Origin: JBDRLU01 sp043812795
Lineage (GTDB): Bacteria; Chloroflexota; Dehalococcoidia; Dehalococcoidales; UBA2162
Assembly (NCBI GenBank): GCA_043812795.1
Contig: JBDRLU010000012.1
Location: 1-64,000 of the forward strand
Direction of reading: 5' to 3'
Length of the DNA stretch: 64,000 nt
The notes beneath the pieces are model-generated. The model ran no database searches. It was not told the origin of the DNA and was given only the letters and a program-made list of their open reading frames with translations. Position 1 is the first letter of the stretch, and every line of letters starts with the position of its first letter. Of the stretch, positions 37,470-47,471 are shown piece by piece. The position numbers and the translations under genes were made by a program.

Positions 37470-39056
37470 CTACTTGGTCAAATAGACGAAGCGGTATTTA
37501 GGTACCACAACGGGTAAAAGGAAGAAGTCCTTGACCTCCGGCTTAATGAGAATGTATCCGTCGCCGGGGTGCCACAATGGTATCCATGGGACTTCGTTCA
37601 CGATTATTTGTTCGGTCTCTTGATAGAGTTTGTAGCGGTCGGGTTCGTACCGTTCCGTTCGTGCGGCTTCAAGTAACCGGTCAACCTCCGGGTTACTGTA
37701 CCGCGTCTGGTTGTTAACACTCTGGCTATCGAACTGCAAATCAAGGAAATTCTGTGGGTCAGGATAATCGGCCGACCAGGCAATCTCATACATCTGCAGG
37801 CGGTAAGTAGTCAAATCGCTCAGGAAGGTGGGCCAGTCTACCAGTTGTATCTCGACGGTGACGCCCAGGATATCTTGCCAGGCGGTCAGTATTGACTCTA
37901 GGTGTTGCCCGAGGATATCGCCCAGTTCACCGGGGATAGTCATAGAAATTGCCGGCCACTGCGCCGGGTCGGGGCCATATTTTGATTCAGCCAGCAGAGT
38001 TTTTGCCTTTTCCGGGTCGTAGGTAAGCCCTTGTAAAGCGGAGTTATAGGCTGGAAAGCCGGGCGGAAGAATGCCATAGGCCGGCACGACCCGGTTGGCT
38101 AATGCGGTGCCGACGATTTGCTCCTTGTCGATGGCGTAGGCCAGCGCCTGACGGACTTTAATGTCATCGAGAGGCGGTTTGGTAACGTTGAGCCCGATAT
38201 AAGAGGTCTCAAAGCCGGGCGGTATATAATGCAGTTCTTTGCTTAGCGACGAGTTTGGGTCACTTATCCGGTCTAGGTCGTCGATACCTACGCCGGTGAT
38301 TTGAATCTCGTTATTTTCGTACAGAGCCATCGGTGTTCCGCCGGCGAGCAGAAAACGGACGCTCTCCAGTTTGGCTATCCCCAGGTGGTAATAAGGGTTA
38401 CGTTCGAGGATAAGGTGGGCACCGCGGATGTATTCCCTTAATTTGAAGGGCCCCGTACCGTCAGGATGGGTGAACCAGTCCGGGCCGGTGGCAACGTTAT
38501 CACGGTTAAGAACAAAGGCAGCCTGGTAAGTGAGTTTGGACAGGAAATAGACCTTGGGAGCATCAATGGTTATCTCCAGAGTCTGTTCGTCGATTACTTT
38601 AACTCCGGTTATTTCCTGACTTTCTCCTCTGAGCTTAGCCCTGAATCCGACGATATCACCCAGATAAGTATCCGCCGTGGTGGAACGGGTCGCCGGGTCG
38701 GCGGCTCGCTCGAACGACCATTTGAAGTCCTCGGCGGTAACGGGTTTGCCGCTGTGGAATTTGGCATCAGGCCTGAGGTAGAAGGTATAGGTCTTGCCGT
38801 CATCGCTGATGTCCCATCTTTCTGCCAGGTCGGGGGCTACTTTGAGGTTGCGGTCGAGAGTGACTAGGCCGCCGAATATCTCAACGATATAGGTGGCGGC
38901 GGTGACATCGGAGGCGAGCTGGGGGTCGAGCGTAAGCGGGTCGCCGCCGAGCTGGACTAGTTCCCCATCGTTTAATGGAGTCGGTCCCAAACCCTGGCAG
39001 CCCAGCGTCAGGACAGTCAGTATCACCAGGATGCCAAAGATGATTTTCTTGCCCAT
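37470..39056 (-). CDS. ABC transporter substrate-binding lipoprotein, peptide/nickel type
   Basis: 528 residues of the SBP_bac_5 family. The lipoprotein signal ends in LTLGC (about 16-20). Typical phrases are LGGDPLTLDPQLASD, AERWDISDDGKTYTFYLRPD, FHSGKPVTAEDFKWSFERA, PLDDIKVRQALAYAIDKEQI and WSADYPDPQNFLDLQF. Such proteins catch oligopeptides or similar solutes for Dpp/Opp permeases. No permease or ATPase gene is adjacent, so this is an orphan binding protein. It diverges from the gamma-glutamyltransferase gene, and peptide/glutathione use may link them (inference). Confidence 0.93.
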   Translation of the reverse strand: MGKKIIFGILVILTVLTLGCQGLGPTPLNDGELVQLGGDPLTLDPQLASDVTAATYIVEIFGGLVTLDRNLKVAPDLAERWDISDDGKTYTFYLRPDAKFHSGKPVTAEDFKWSFERAADPATRSTTADTYLGDIVGFRAKLRGESQEITGVKVIDEQTLEITIDAPKVYFLSKLTYQAAFVLNRDNVATGPDWFTHPDGTGPFKLREYIRGAHLILERNPYYHLGIAKLESVRFLLAGGTPMALYENNEIQITGVGIDDLDRISDPNSSLSKELHYIPPGFETSYIGLNVTKPPLDDIKVRQALAYAIDKEQIVGTALANRVVPAYGILPPGFPAYNSALQGLTYDPEKAKTLLAESKYGPDPAQWPAISMTIPGELGDILGQHLESILTAWQDILGVTVEIQLVDWPTFLSDLTTYRLQMYEIAWSADYPDPQNFLDLQFDSQSVNNQTRYSNPEVDRLLEAARTERYEPDRYKLYQETEQIIVNEVPWIPLWHPGDGYILIKPEVKDFFLLPVVVPKYRFVYLTK

Positions 39057-39141
39057 TTCATGCTCCCAGGCGGTTTATTGTTCCCAAGAAGTTCATTCAA
39101 GGTTATCATACCTTGAGCGTGAGTTCAATTTATCGAAAGTC

Positions 39142-39170
39142 TTGACTTTTCATGCGGGCATTTCTAGACT
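39142..39170 (+). promoter_or_regulatory. Promoter for gamma-glutamyltransferase
   Basis: -35 TTGACT (39142-39147), 17-bp spacer, -10 TAGACT (39165-39170), 33 bases before ATG 39204. A 6-bp inverted repeat, CAAGGT-tatcat-ACCTTG (39098-39115), lies between it and the divergent binding-protein gene and could be a shared operator. Confidence 0.6.
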
Positions 39171-39203
39171 GAGGCAGAAAAGTATGCAGGAGGTAATCGG
39201 CAG

Positions 39204-40826
39204 ATGAAAGGTATGGTCGTTTGTCCGCAGCCAAGAGCCGCCGAGGCCGGCGCCAGAGTCCTTGAGGCTGGAGGTAACGCTTTCGATGCCGCTTTAGCTA
39301 CGGCTTTCATGCAGATGGTGGTCGACCCTTTTATGTGTGGGCCGGGTGGCATGGGTACGGCTAATATCTATGTTGCCGCTACTAGAGAAAATGCCGTTAT
39401 CGACTTTTTCAACCGGGCTGGCTCGAAAGTACGGCCCGATTTGTGGTTAAAAGACCTCAAGGGCTATTCACCTCTGACGCAATATTATCTGTTCGAAGAC
39501 CACCGCAATGAACTGGGTTACACCTCAGTGATGACGCCAGGTACTATCGCCGGCCTTGCCGAGATTAATAAAAACTACGGTATGATGAAGTGGGGTGACT
39601 TGATTGCACCGGCTATCGGAATAGCCCGCGATGGGTTCCAGGTGCCGCATCAGCTAGTCTTCATGCTGAATAAACCGGCACAGCCGGCCGTATCTGATAT
39701 GCTGATGAGAGTTAAAGCCAATAAAGCCTGTAGCCAGATATATCTCCGGCCGGACGGACGTTCGATCCAACCCGGTAACCGGCTGGTAAATCGCGATATG
39801 GCCCATACTCTGGAAGTGCTGGCTGACGAAGGGCCGGACTCGTTTTATCACGGCTCACTGGCCTGCATTATCGCCGAGGACTTTGCCGCTAATGGTGGCG
39901 ATATTACGGCTGAGGACCTGGCTAACTACCGGCCCAGGAAATCTAAACCGGTCAGTACGACCTACCGGGGCCACACGGTAATCTCGAACCTGCCACCGGG
40001 TGGAGGTGCCTGCGTCATCGAATTGCTTAATATCCTGGAAGGGTTCGAACTGGGCAAGCTGGAGCATAACGGTATCGAACACCTCGATATACTCGCCCGG
40101 GCGATGTTAGTCACGCAGAGCGACCGTGATAAATACCTGGGCGACCCGGATTTTGTTTCGGTACCTCTGGAAACGGTTTTTCTATCCAAGGAGTATGCTC
40201 AGGAACAACAGAAAATGATAAAGGAAAATATCGGTAAGACGACTGGAACGCCGATACGCGAAGAAGGTACGACCAACCTGTGCGTCGTCGATGAAATGGG
40301 CAATACTATCGCCATGACGCACACTCTGGGGAGTAGCTCGGGCGTGGTCACTCCCGGGCTGGGCTTCATGTATAACAATTCGATGAAGCAGTTTAATCCG
40401 GTGCAAGGTAAGCCCAACTCGCTCGTTCCGGGTAAAGCACGCCTTACCGGTATGTGTCCGAGTATTGTTTTTAAAGACGGTAAGCCAGCCTTCGTGGTCG
40501 GGGCGCCCGGTGGTAATGTTATTATCAGTTCGGTGCTGCAGAGTATCTGTAACGTTATCGATTGGGGCATGACAGCCCTCGAAGCGGTCAGCGTGCCTCG
40601 TATTCACCGTGATGCCGACCCGCTGGTCTATGTCGATGCGGAGATACGAGAGGATATCTGTGAGGAGCTCCGGCAGCGGGGGCACCAGGTAGCCCATCAG
40701 ATTGACAGTTTTTCGGCGGCCATGATTTCTCGTTCCCAGGTAATCCGCGTACTGCCGGATGGCAGGCTGGATGGTGGGTCCGACCCGCGTGGGGCTTATG
40801 CCGGGGTAGCCCGCTCGCGCGGGTAG
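39204..40826 (+). CDS. ggt: Gamma-glutamyltransferase family protein
   Basis: 540 residues with a GGAGG site before ATG. The large-subunit part includes GGNAFDAALATAFMQMVVDP and FMCGPGGMGTANIY. The autocleavage site and catalytic Thr lie in REEGTTNLCVVDEMGN (about residue 355), followed by LGSSSGVVTPGLGFMYNNSM and VGAPGGNVIISSV. It hydrolyses gamma-glutamyl peptides or transfers the glutamyl group. No signal peptide is visible, so it may be cytoplasmic, as in several anaerobe paralogues. It lies just before the mutase operon but has its own promoter. Confidence 0.9.
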   Translation: MKGMVVCPQPRAAEAGARVLEAGGNAFDAALATAFMQMVVDPFMCGPGGMGTANIYVAATRENAVIDFFNRAGSKVRPDLWLKDLKGYSPLTQYYLFEDHRNELGYTSVMTPGTIAGLAEINKNYGMMKWGDLIAPAIGIARDGFQVPHQLVFMLNKPAQPAVSDMLMRVKANKACSQIYLRPDGRSIQPGNRLVNRDMAHTLEVLADEGPDSFYHGSLACIIAEDFAANGGDITAEDLANYRPRKSKPVSTTYRGHTVISNLPPGGGACVIELLNILEGFELGKLEHNGIEHLDILARAMLVTQSDRDKYLGDPDFVSVPLETVFLSKEYAQEQQKMIKENIGKTTGTPIREEGTTNLCVVDEMGNTIAMTHTLGSSSGVVTPGLGFMYNNSMKQFNPVQGKPNSLVPGKARLTGMCPSIVFKDGKPAFVVGAPGGNVIISSVLQSICNVIDWGMTALEAVSVPRIHRDADPLVYVDAEIREDICEELRQRGHQVAHQIDSFSAAMISRSQVIRVLPDGRLDGGSDPRGAYAGVARSRG

Positions 40827-40887
40827 TAAAGGTTAAGGATAGTTACGAAAAGGTACTATTTACCTTATGGGATAGTACGGCAAGACG

Positions 40888-40916
40888 TTGATTTTGTCAT
40901 GGTGCTTTGCTATACT
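40888..40916 (+). promoter_or_regulatory. Promoter of the acyl-CoA mutase operon
   Basis: -35 TTGATT (40888-40893), 17-bp spacer, -10 TATACT (40911-40916). The leader of about 50 nt ends in AAGGAGGAG before ATG 40975. Confidence 0.75.
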
Positions 40917-40974
40917 GTGGAAATTGAGGTTTCTCCCCCCATTGATGCGTAGCGCGGTAAGGAGGAGTTGAGGC

Positions 40975-42711
40975 ATGGACATCGACGAAGTCAAGAAACG
41001 ACGTAAAGAGTGGGAAACTAATGTCCTCAAACCGGCACTGGAAAGGTTCGGCCTGAAGGAAGCTCCGACCAAATTTTATACTCCTGCCGACTCGCCTGAT
41101 TTTGATTTTCTCAATAAAGTCGGTTTCCCTGGGCAGTACCCGTTTACGGCGTATACTTTCCCGGCACGGATGCATACCTACGGCCGGGAATTCGGCGAAG
41201 TGGCCGGGCGGGCCGGTGAGGCGGTGAGGCGGGCCGGTATTTATTCCGGCTACGGTATGGCCGAGGACACGCGCGATTTCTATAAGCGGATGCAGTCGCT
41301 GGGGTGGCGGGGCGGGCCTAACCTTGCTTTCCAGCTGCCGACCCAGATTGGTTACGATTCCGACCACCCGCGGGCACGTGGTGAGGTGGGCCGGGCGGGG
41401 GTGGCGGTGGATACCCTCAAGGACTTCGAAATTCTTTATGAAGCTTTTTCCGGCACCAATGATTTAGATAAAATACAGTCGAACTGGACGATAAATGCTC
41501 CCTGCGTGGTAATGCTGGCGATGTATCTGGCCCTGGCTAAAAAGCGGGGTATTCCTCAGGAAAAGCTGAGGGCGACGCCGCAGAATGATATCCTGAAGGA
41601 GTTCGCTGCTCGGGGCACCTATATTTTCCCGCCGAAACAATCGCTCAGGCTAACACGTGACATCATCGTTTACTGCACCAAGTATTTACCGGAGATGAAT
41701 ACCATCAGTATTTGTGCCGAACACATGCGCGAGGCAGGGGCGAAGGGTGTCCTGGATTTAGCTTTCGGCCTGTCTAATGCGATGGCTTACGTGCAACTGG
41801 GTACTGATGCCGGCCTCGACGTCGATAAGTTTGCCCCACGGTTCACCTACCGTGGCTTCGGCGGCGGTAGCCGTAACATCTTCTTTGCTTTAGCCCGGGC
41901 AAGGGCGACACGGCGTATCTTTGCCCGGATAATGAAGGAGAAATTCAAGTCGAAAAATCCGCGCTGCTGGATTTTGCGCGGCGGCGACCAGGCCTGGTTT
42001 AGTAAAGATACTTATACTGTGCAGCGCCCGTTGAATAATCTGAGCCGTTCCGTTATCGATGTCATTATTACGGCTCTGGGTGGGGGCGAGCCGACGGCCA
42101 TACCTTATGACGAACCGATGGGCTTAGGGCATAGCCTAGAAGGTCAGCAACTCGGTATTGATGCCACCAGAATTGTTGAGCTCGAAGCCGGTCTTTTTGA
42201 CGTTATCGACCCCCTGGCTGGTTCTTATTATCTGGAATCACTGACCGATTCGGTGGAACAGGAAATTGTGTCCGTCATGGACAAGATTGAAGAGATGGGC
42301 GGCGCTGCCGGAGCCATTGAGCAGGGCTATTATCAGAAAGAGATTACCAAAGGTGCTTATGAGTTCTTCATGCAGTTTGAAACGGGTAAAAGTAAGCTGG
42401 TGGGGGTGAATTGCTTCACCGGAGAGGACGAACTTGAAATAACGACCAGCCGTCTGGTGCCCCACCCCTACGACCCCAAACGGCGGGATGAAGCCGAAGT
42501 AGGGCAGCTTGCCCGGCTGAAGCAGGTCAAGCAAGAACGGGATAACGGAAGTGTTAAAGCCGCGTTAAAGCGTCTCAAAGAAGCTGCCTCCGATGAGAAC
42601 GTTAATTTGGTCTTGCCGACTCTGGAAGCGGTCGAGACCTATGCCACCATCGGCGAAATATGCGATGTCTTTCGTGACGTTTTCGGCGAATGGAAAGGTG
42701 TCCAGGTCTAG
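40975..42711 (+). CDS. B12-dependent acyl-CoA mutase large subunit, divergent
   Basis: 578 residues, the substrate-binding barrel of the methylmalonyl-CoA mutase family without the B12 domain; the small subunit is at 47027. Kept landmarks: LPTQIGYDSDHPRARGEVGR, TINAPCVVMLAMYLAL, QNDILKEFAARGTYIFPP, the catalytic His (ICAEHMREAG) and DPLAGSYYLESLTD. Changed ones: the WTIRQYAGF loop is RRAGIYSGYG, SGYHxREAG is CAEHMREAG, HTQTSG-like is RGGDQAWF, and LHTNSFDEA is TAIPYDEP. These line the acyl pocket, so the substrate probably is not methylmalonyl-CoA. First gene of a four-gene operon. Confidence 0.9.
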   Translation: MDIDEVKKRRKEWETNVLKPALERFGLKEAPTKFYTPADSPDFDFLNKVGFPGQYPFTAYTFPARMHTYGREFGEVAGRAGEAVRRAGIYSGYGMAEDTRDFYKRMQSLGWRGGPNLAFQLPTQIGYDSDHPRARGEVGRAGVAVDTLKDFEILYEAFSGTNDLDKIQSNWTINAPCVVMLAMYLALAKKRGIPQEKLRATPQNDILKEFAARGTYIFPPKQSLRLTRDIIVYCTKYLPEMNTISICAEHMREAGAKGVLDLAFGLSNAMAYVQLGTDAGLDVDKFAPRFTYRGFGGGSRNIFFALARARATRRIFARIMKEKFKSKNPRCWILRGGDQAWFSKDTYTVQRPLNNLSRSVIDVIITALGGGEPTAIPYDEPMGLGHSLEGQQLGIDATRIVELEAGLFDVIDPLAGSYYLESLTDSVEQEIVSVMDKIEEMGGAAGAIEQGYYQKEITKGAYEFFMQFETGKSKLVGVNCFTGEDELEITTSRLVPHPYDPKRRDEAEVGQLARLKQVKQERDNGSVKAALKRLKEAASDENVNLVLPTLEAVETYATIGEICDVFRDVFGEWKGVQV

Positions 42712-42732
42712 TAAATAGCCTCACAGGAATCA

Positions 42733-44307
42733 ATGGGCCGGCTGATTAGGGGGAAGATGAAAGAAGAAATCGAACAATTAAAACTTTACCGGGAGCGAGC
42801 TTTACAGGGTGGCGGCGCCGAGGAGGTGGCCAAGCATCGGGAAAGGGGGAAACTGTTTGCCCGGGATAGAATTCAGATGCTGCTTGATGCGGGTACGTTT
42901 GCCGAGTTCGGCATGTTCGTTGGGCATGATTTTCTGACTGAGGTAGAGAAGACATTCGGTGATGGCACCATTACCGGCTGGGGAGAAATCGACCGGCGAA
43001 AAGTGGCGGTCATGGCCCAGGACCGTACTATCTGGCGTGGCTCCGTCGGGCGTATCGGGCGGAGTAAATATTGCGAGCTGGTGGATAAGGCCATGGACTA
43101 TGGCGTCCCTTTTATCGGTCTCATGGATGCTCCCGGAGCCCGCATCGAAGCACCAAAGCCGGGAGGCATCGACCACGGTTTTCTGCGCTGGTCTTTCTTT
43201 AGAAGACATGCCCTGGCTTCAGGCATTATTCCGCAAATATCAGCTATTCTCGGGACCTGTGCCGGTAATGCCGTCTATGCCCCGGCACTGGGCGATTTTA
43301 TTATCATGGTCGAAGGGATAGGCAATATGCTCATTACCGGCCCCGATGCCATCAAGGAAGTGACCGGCGATACGGTAACCATCGAGCAGTTGGGCAGTGC
43401 CAGAGTGCATTGTCGTGTTACCGGTGTGGCTGACTTCAGGGTAAAAAGCGAAGAGGAATGTTTTAAGCTAATCAGACGTCTGCTCAGTTTCTTGCCGCAG
43501 AATTGCCGCGAGCCGTTGCTACGGGTTGATACTGGAGATAGCCCTGACCGGGTGGACGACAGTTTGGTTGATATCGTGCCTATCGAAGGTCGGAAAGCGT
43601 ATGATATCCGCCATGTTATTCGGAAGATAGTGGATAACGGCGATTTCCTCGAAGTAAAAGCCGATTTTGCCCCTAATGCTGTCATCGGCTTCGCCCGTCT
43701 CGATGGACAGACGGTAGGACTGAGCTGCAATCAGCCGCTTTATCTTTCCGGTTGTTTAAATGTGGATAGCTCCGATAAACAAGCACGGTTTATTCGTTTT
43801 TGCGACGCGTTTAATATCCCTTTGATTTTCCTGGTGGATAATCCAGGCTACTTACCGGGAATCGACCAGGAGCATCACGGTATTATCCGGCACGGTGCCA
43901 AAACGCTCTATGCTATTGCCGAAGCGACCGTCCCTAAGGTTACAGTTCTGCTGCGCAAGGCTACCGGCGGTGGCATTGCCGGCAGCGCCGGCGATAAAGA
44001 CATCGGCGTTGACCGTCTCTTCGCCTGGCCGATTGCTTCAAAAGGAGTGATTGGGCCTGACGCTGCGGTGCGGGTCCTCTTTAAGCACGAAATGGAAACG
44101 ATGGAGCACCCGGAAGAGTTTCTCCGTAAAAAACAGGAGGAAATGCGGCGGGTAATGAGTGGCCCTTATCTGGCGGCAGCGATTGAGGAAGTGGATGAGG
44201 TAATTGAGCCGAGAGAGACCAGGCCACGCCTTATTCAAGCCCTGAAAGTGATGGCTAACAAACAGGAAATGAGACATTATCGTAAGCACGGTATTATGCC
44301 CGTGTAA
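42733..44307 (+). CDS. Acyl-CoA carboxylase carboxyltransferase subunit
   Basis: 524 residues of the PccB/MmdA crotonase-fold family. HRERGKLFARDRIQMLLDAG opens it, MDAPGARIEAPKPGG and GTCAGNAVYAPALGDFIIM are the N-half oxyanion and acyl-CoA regions, and FLVDNPGYLPGIDQEHHGII and GGGIAGSAGDKDIG the C-half ones. It moves CO2 between biotin and an acyl-CoA, or decarboxylates one. No biotin carboxylase or biotin carrier gene is in the cluster. ATG 42733 or 42757 could be the start. It follows the mutase by 21 bases. Confidence 0.9.
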   Translation: MGRLIRGKMKEEIEQLKLYRERALQGGGAEEVAKHRERGKLFARDRIQMLLDAGTFAEFGMFVGHDFLTEVEKTFGDGTITGWGEIDRRKVAVMAQDRTIWRGSVGRIGRSKYCELVDKAMDYGVPFIGLMDAPGARIEAPKPGGIDHGFLRWSFFRRHALASGIIPQISAILGTCAGNAVYAPALGDFIIMVEGIGNMLITGPDAIKEVTGDTVTIEQLGSARVHCRVTGVADFRVKSEEECFKLIRRLLSFLPQNCREPLLRVDTGDSPDRVDDSLVDIVPIEGRKAYDIRHVIRKIVDNGDFLEVKADFAPNAVIGFARLDGQTVGLSCNQPLYLSGCLNVDSSDKQARFIRFCDAFNIPLIFLVDNPGYLPGIDQEHHGIIRHGAKTLYAIAEATVPKVTVLLRKATGGGIAGSAGDKDIGVDRLFAWPIASKGVIGPDAAVRVLFKHEMETMEHPEEFLRKKQEEMRRVMSGPYLAAAIEEVDEVIEPRETRPRLIQALKVMANKQEMRHYRKHGIMPV

Positions 44308-44344
44308 CAATAGTAACAATTTTCGTCGGGTAGGAGGATGCAAC

Positions 44345-45646
44345 ATGATAAAAGAAGGTCCCTTATCGGGAATAAGGATTCTGGATTTTTCCCGGGTCCT
44401 GGCTGGTCCCTACGGCACTCTGCTTCTGGCTGACCTCGGGGCGGACGTTATTAAAGTCGAACAAGAACCGTCTCAGGCGGAGGGGAGAAGCGAGGCCTAC
44501 GGTACTGCCTGGTCAGCGTTATACGGCCTGAGACCACCGGAAGGTTCCCAGATGTCGGACCAGGACCTTTGGTTTTTAAGACGCGGAGAAAGCCACTACC
44601 AGAGCCTGAACCGTAACAAAAAAAGGCTCTCTATCAATATGGAAACGGAAAAAGGCAAGGAAGTATTTTATGAGCTGGTGAAACAATCAGACGTGGTGTT
44701 TGACAACTTCAGACCGGCGATGCTCAAGATTATCGGTATCGACTTCGATACTCTGGTTAAAATCAACCCAAAAATTGTCAGCGTCTCAGTATCAGGTTTC
44801 GGTGAGACCGGTCCCTGGGCTGATGCCCCAGCTTATGATATCGTTAACCAGGCGTCAACCGGTGTAATGAGAGGTACTGGCTTCCCCGATAAGCCCCCAT
44901 GTGTTTGTGGTTTACCGATTGGCGATGTCGGGGCCGGAGTATTCGGCTCTTTTGCCGTAATGGTCGGTCTGGCCGCTCGCGACCGTACCGGTAAAGGGCA
45001 ACGTGTCGATATTTCGATGATGGACGTGCTTGTCTCGCTGACCAGCTATCAAATCGGCAACTACGCCGCCAACAAAGATGACATACCGAGGCCCCGCGGC
45101 TCCGGTCTTTCCGGCGGCGGGCAGATACCCTACGGAGCCTATGAGTGTAAGGACAATACCTGGGTGGCGATAGCCGCCGGGACACCCAGGCACTGGCAAC
45201 TCTTCATGGAGGGTCTGGGCTTGCCTGAGCTGGCTAAAGACCCACGGTTCGATAATGTGGAGAAACGGAAAGCTAACGAACCGGAACTTTACCGCATCAT
45301 TATGGAAAGATTGAAGACGAAGACCGCCAAGGAATGGGAGAAAATATTTTTCGATAAGAAGCTCCCTACCAGTGTGGTAAATACTTTACCGGAAATGCTA
45401 GAGCACCCGCAGGTCCTAGCCCGCAAAATGGTGGTACCGGTGAAACTACCATCGGGTGAAGAATGGAAGTTTGCCGGCAATCCGGTCAAGGTCAGAGGCT
45501 TCGAAGAAAGTTATGAGTGTATCGGTATCGTCGGGGAAAATAGCGACGAAATTCTCGCCGACCTGCTTGGCTATTCCAAAGAACAGGCCGAAGACCTCAA
45601 GAAGCAGAAGGTAATCTGGTACCCCGACACCAAGACAATTCAATAG
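44345..45646 (+). CDS. CaiB/BaiF family (class III) CoA-transferase
   Basis: 433 residues. SGIRILDFSRVLAGPYGTLL and LADLGADVIKVEQ open the protein as in formyl-CoA transferase relatives. The catalytic Asp lies in LPIGDVGAGVFGSFA (about residue 198). RNKKRLSINMETEKGKEVF and RTGKGQRVDISMMDV are further marks. It moves CoA from one acyl-CoA to a free acid. Position in the mutase operon suggests activating a dicarboxylic or branched acid for the mutase route (inference). Confidence 0.93.
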   Translation: MIKEGPLSGIRILDFSRVLAGPYGTLLLADLGADVIKVEQEPSQAEGRSEAYGTAWSALYGLRPPEGSQMSDQDLWFLRRGESHYQSLNRNKKRLSINMETEKGKEVFYELVKQSDVVFDNFRPAMLKIIGIDFDTLVKINPKIVSVSVSGFGETGPWADAPAYDIVNQASTGVMRGTGFPDKPPCVCGLPIGDVGAGVFGSFAVMVGLAARDRTGKGQRVDISMMDVLVSLTSYQIGNYAANKDDIPRPRGSGLSGGGQIPYGAYECKDNTWVAIAAGTPRHWQLFMEGLGLPELAKDPRFDNVEKRKANEPELYRIIMERLKTKTAKEWEKIFFDKKLPTSVVNTLPEMLEHPQVLARKMVVPVKLPSGEEWKFAGNPVKVRGFEESYECIGIVGENSDEILADLLGYSKEQAEDLKKQKVIWYPDTKTIQ

Positions 45647-45668
45647 CCGGGTGGGCCGCGGTGGAATG

Positions 45669-47024
45669 ATGGGTACAACTGAGAAGCTGGCCCGCTTTAT
45701 CGCCGGGACATGCTATGCAGACATACCTGCCCCCGTGATGCATGCGGCGAAACGGACAATAATCGATACTCTGGGCGTTATGCTGGCTGGTTCACGTGAA
45801 CCAGCCAGCATTATTATCTCTTCTTGGGTACGTAAGCAAGGTGGAAGGGCACGGGCTAGCGTGGCCGGGGCGGGATTCCGGACGAACTCGCCTGAGGCGG
45901 CTCTGGTCAATGGCACCACGGCCCATGTCCTCGATTACGATGATGTCTATGACCCGGTTCTCGGTCACCCGACGGCAGCGCTGCTTCCGGCAGTACTGGC
46001 CGTTGGTGAGGAATACCAGGCTTCAGGTAAAGATATACTTACGGCTTTAGTCGTTGGATTTGAGTTATGGGCGAAGCTGTCTGCATTAGGAGTGGATCCG
46101 AGGACGATAGGTTTCCATCCGACGGCGGTGCTGGGTACGATGGGTGCAGCAGTCGCTGCGGCCAAAATACTAGGCCTGAACATCGAACCGACGCAGATGG
46201 TATTGGGCCTGGCGGCTTCCCACGCTGGCGGCCTGAGCCGGAATCGGGGGACAATGACAAAACCTTATCATGCCGGCAATGCGGCACGGAATGGTATAAT
46301 ATCAGCCTTGCTGGTGAAAGAAGGGTTCACCGCCGCACCTGACATTATCGAAGGGAAGTTTGGTTTTTGCGACGCTTTCGGCGGCACTGAACGGAATGAA
46401 GACGAGGTGATAGCCGGCCTCGGTAAGCCATACGCCATCCTCTCGCCGGGGGTGACGGTCAAAAAATATCCCACCTGCTATTTAACCCACCGTGCCATCG
46501 ATGCCACGCTCGGTTTAATCGAAAGGTATGAGTTTTCCGCCGATGATGTTGCTGAGGTGGAATGTGAGACAGGAGCGATGGCGCGTGATGTGCTGGTCTA
46601 TAATAAGCCGGTCAATGCCTTGCAGGGGAAGTTCAGCTTACCATTTTGTCTGGCAGTATCCATTTTGGAGCGCAAAGTAGGTCTCACGGAAATTACCGAC
46701 GTAAAAGTTAAAGACCCACGGATAGAAAAATTAATGAAGCTGGTCAGGGTTAAATTCAGTGATGAACCAGAGGCCAAGCAGGATATTGTCCGCGTCAAAC
46801 TCAGGAATGGTCGTGAATATTCACTGGGGATTGAAAAAGCCCGCGGTAGCTATGAGTTGCCACTGACGGATGAGGAGATTATTGCCAAGTACCGTGACTG
46901 TGCCGGACTTGTCCTCACCAGGGATAGAGCAGAGCAGGCGCTGAAAATGGTATTGCGCTTGGAGTACTTGAAGAACATTAACGAATTGATGGTAATAATC
47001 GGTAAGCGCCGCCAGGGAAAATAG
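45669..47024 (+). CDS. MmgE/PrpD-family protein (second of three)
   Basis: About 451 residues from ATG 45669 (GGTGG four bases before); GTG 45651 is the longest alternative. Landmarks: AAKRTIIDTLGVMLAGS, ALVNGTTAHVLDYDDVYDPV, HPTAVLGTMGAAVAAAKILG, MTKPYHAGNAARNGI and KKYPTCYLTHRAID. 2-Methylcitrate dehydratase and cis-aconitate decarboxylase belong here. It ends the mutase operon and meets the B12-subunit gene tail to tail with two bases between. It resembles the paralogue at 47472 closely in layout. Confidence 0.92.
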   Translation: MGTTEKLARFIAGTCYADIPAPVMHAAKRTIIDTLGVMLAGSREPASIIISSWVRKQGGRARASVAGAGFRTNSPEAALVNGTTAHVLDYDDVYDPVLGHPTAALLPAVLAVGEEYQASGKDILTALVVGFELWAKLSALGVDPRTIGFHPTAVLGTMGAAVAAAKILGLNIEPTQMVLGLAASHAGGLSRNRGTMTKPYHAGNAARNGIISALLVKEGFTAAPDIIEGKFGFCDAFGGTERNEDEVIAGLGKPYAILSPGVTVKKYPTCYLTHRAIDATLGLIERYEFSADDVAEVECETGAMARDVLVYNKPVNALQGKFSLPFCLAVSILERKVGLTEITDVKVKDPRIEKLMKLVRVKFSDEPEAKQDIVRVKLRNGREYSLGIEKARGSYELPLTDEEIIAKYRDCAGLVLTRDRAEQALKMVLRLEYLKNINELMVIIGKRRQGK

Positions 47025-47026
47025 AA

Positions 47027-47452
47027 TTACGTCCCTTTTACCGGGTTATCAGCGGCGGTGGCTGTCATTTTCTCTTTAATATAATTGACTACCTTCTGTA
47101 CCGAAGTGCCGGCAATAAAGACTTCCGCAATGCCATGCTCCTTCAGGTAAGGGATATCTTCAGGTGGGATAGTACCACCGGCAATCACCAGGACATGGTC
47201 CATGCCTTTTTCTTTGATGAGTTCCACCACCCGCGGTAGCAAGTATTTATGAGCGCCGGAGAGGCAGCTTAACCCGATGACGTCGACGCTTTCCTGAACG
47301 GCGGCTTCAGCAACGGCTTCAGGTGTTTGCCTTAAACCGGAGTAAATGACTTCCATGCCGTTATCGCGCAGGCCGTACGTCATTATTTTAGCCCCGACGT
47401 CATGGCCGTCAAGGCCGGGTTTGGCAATAAGGACTCTTATTTTGCGTTCCAT
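47027..47452 (-). CDS. B12-binding small subunit of acyl-CoA mutase
   Basis: 141 residues, the cobalamin-binding Rossmann-like domain alone. IRVLIAKPGLDGHDVGAKIM contains the D-x-H-x-x-G motif whose His binds cobalt. VDVIGLSCLSGAHKYLLPRV and VIAGGTIPPEDIPYLKEHGI complete the cofactor pocket. It is the partner of the large subunit at 40975, as in isobutyryl- and 2-hydroxyisobutyryl-CoA mutases, where the two are separate chains. It is the second gene of a convergent operon after an MmgE/PrpD gene. Confidence 0.94.
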   Translation of the reverse strand: MERKIRVLIAKPGLDGHDVGAKIMTYGLRDNGMEVIYSGLRQTPEAVAEAAVQESVDVIGLSCLSGAHKYLLPRVVELIKEKGMDHVLVIAGGTIPPEDIPYLKEHGIAEVFIAGTSVQKVVNYIKEKMTATAADNPVKGT

Positions 47453-47471
47453 CGTCGTGCTCCTGTATTTT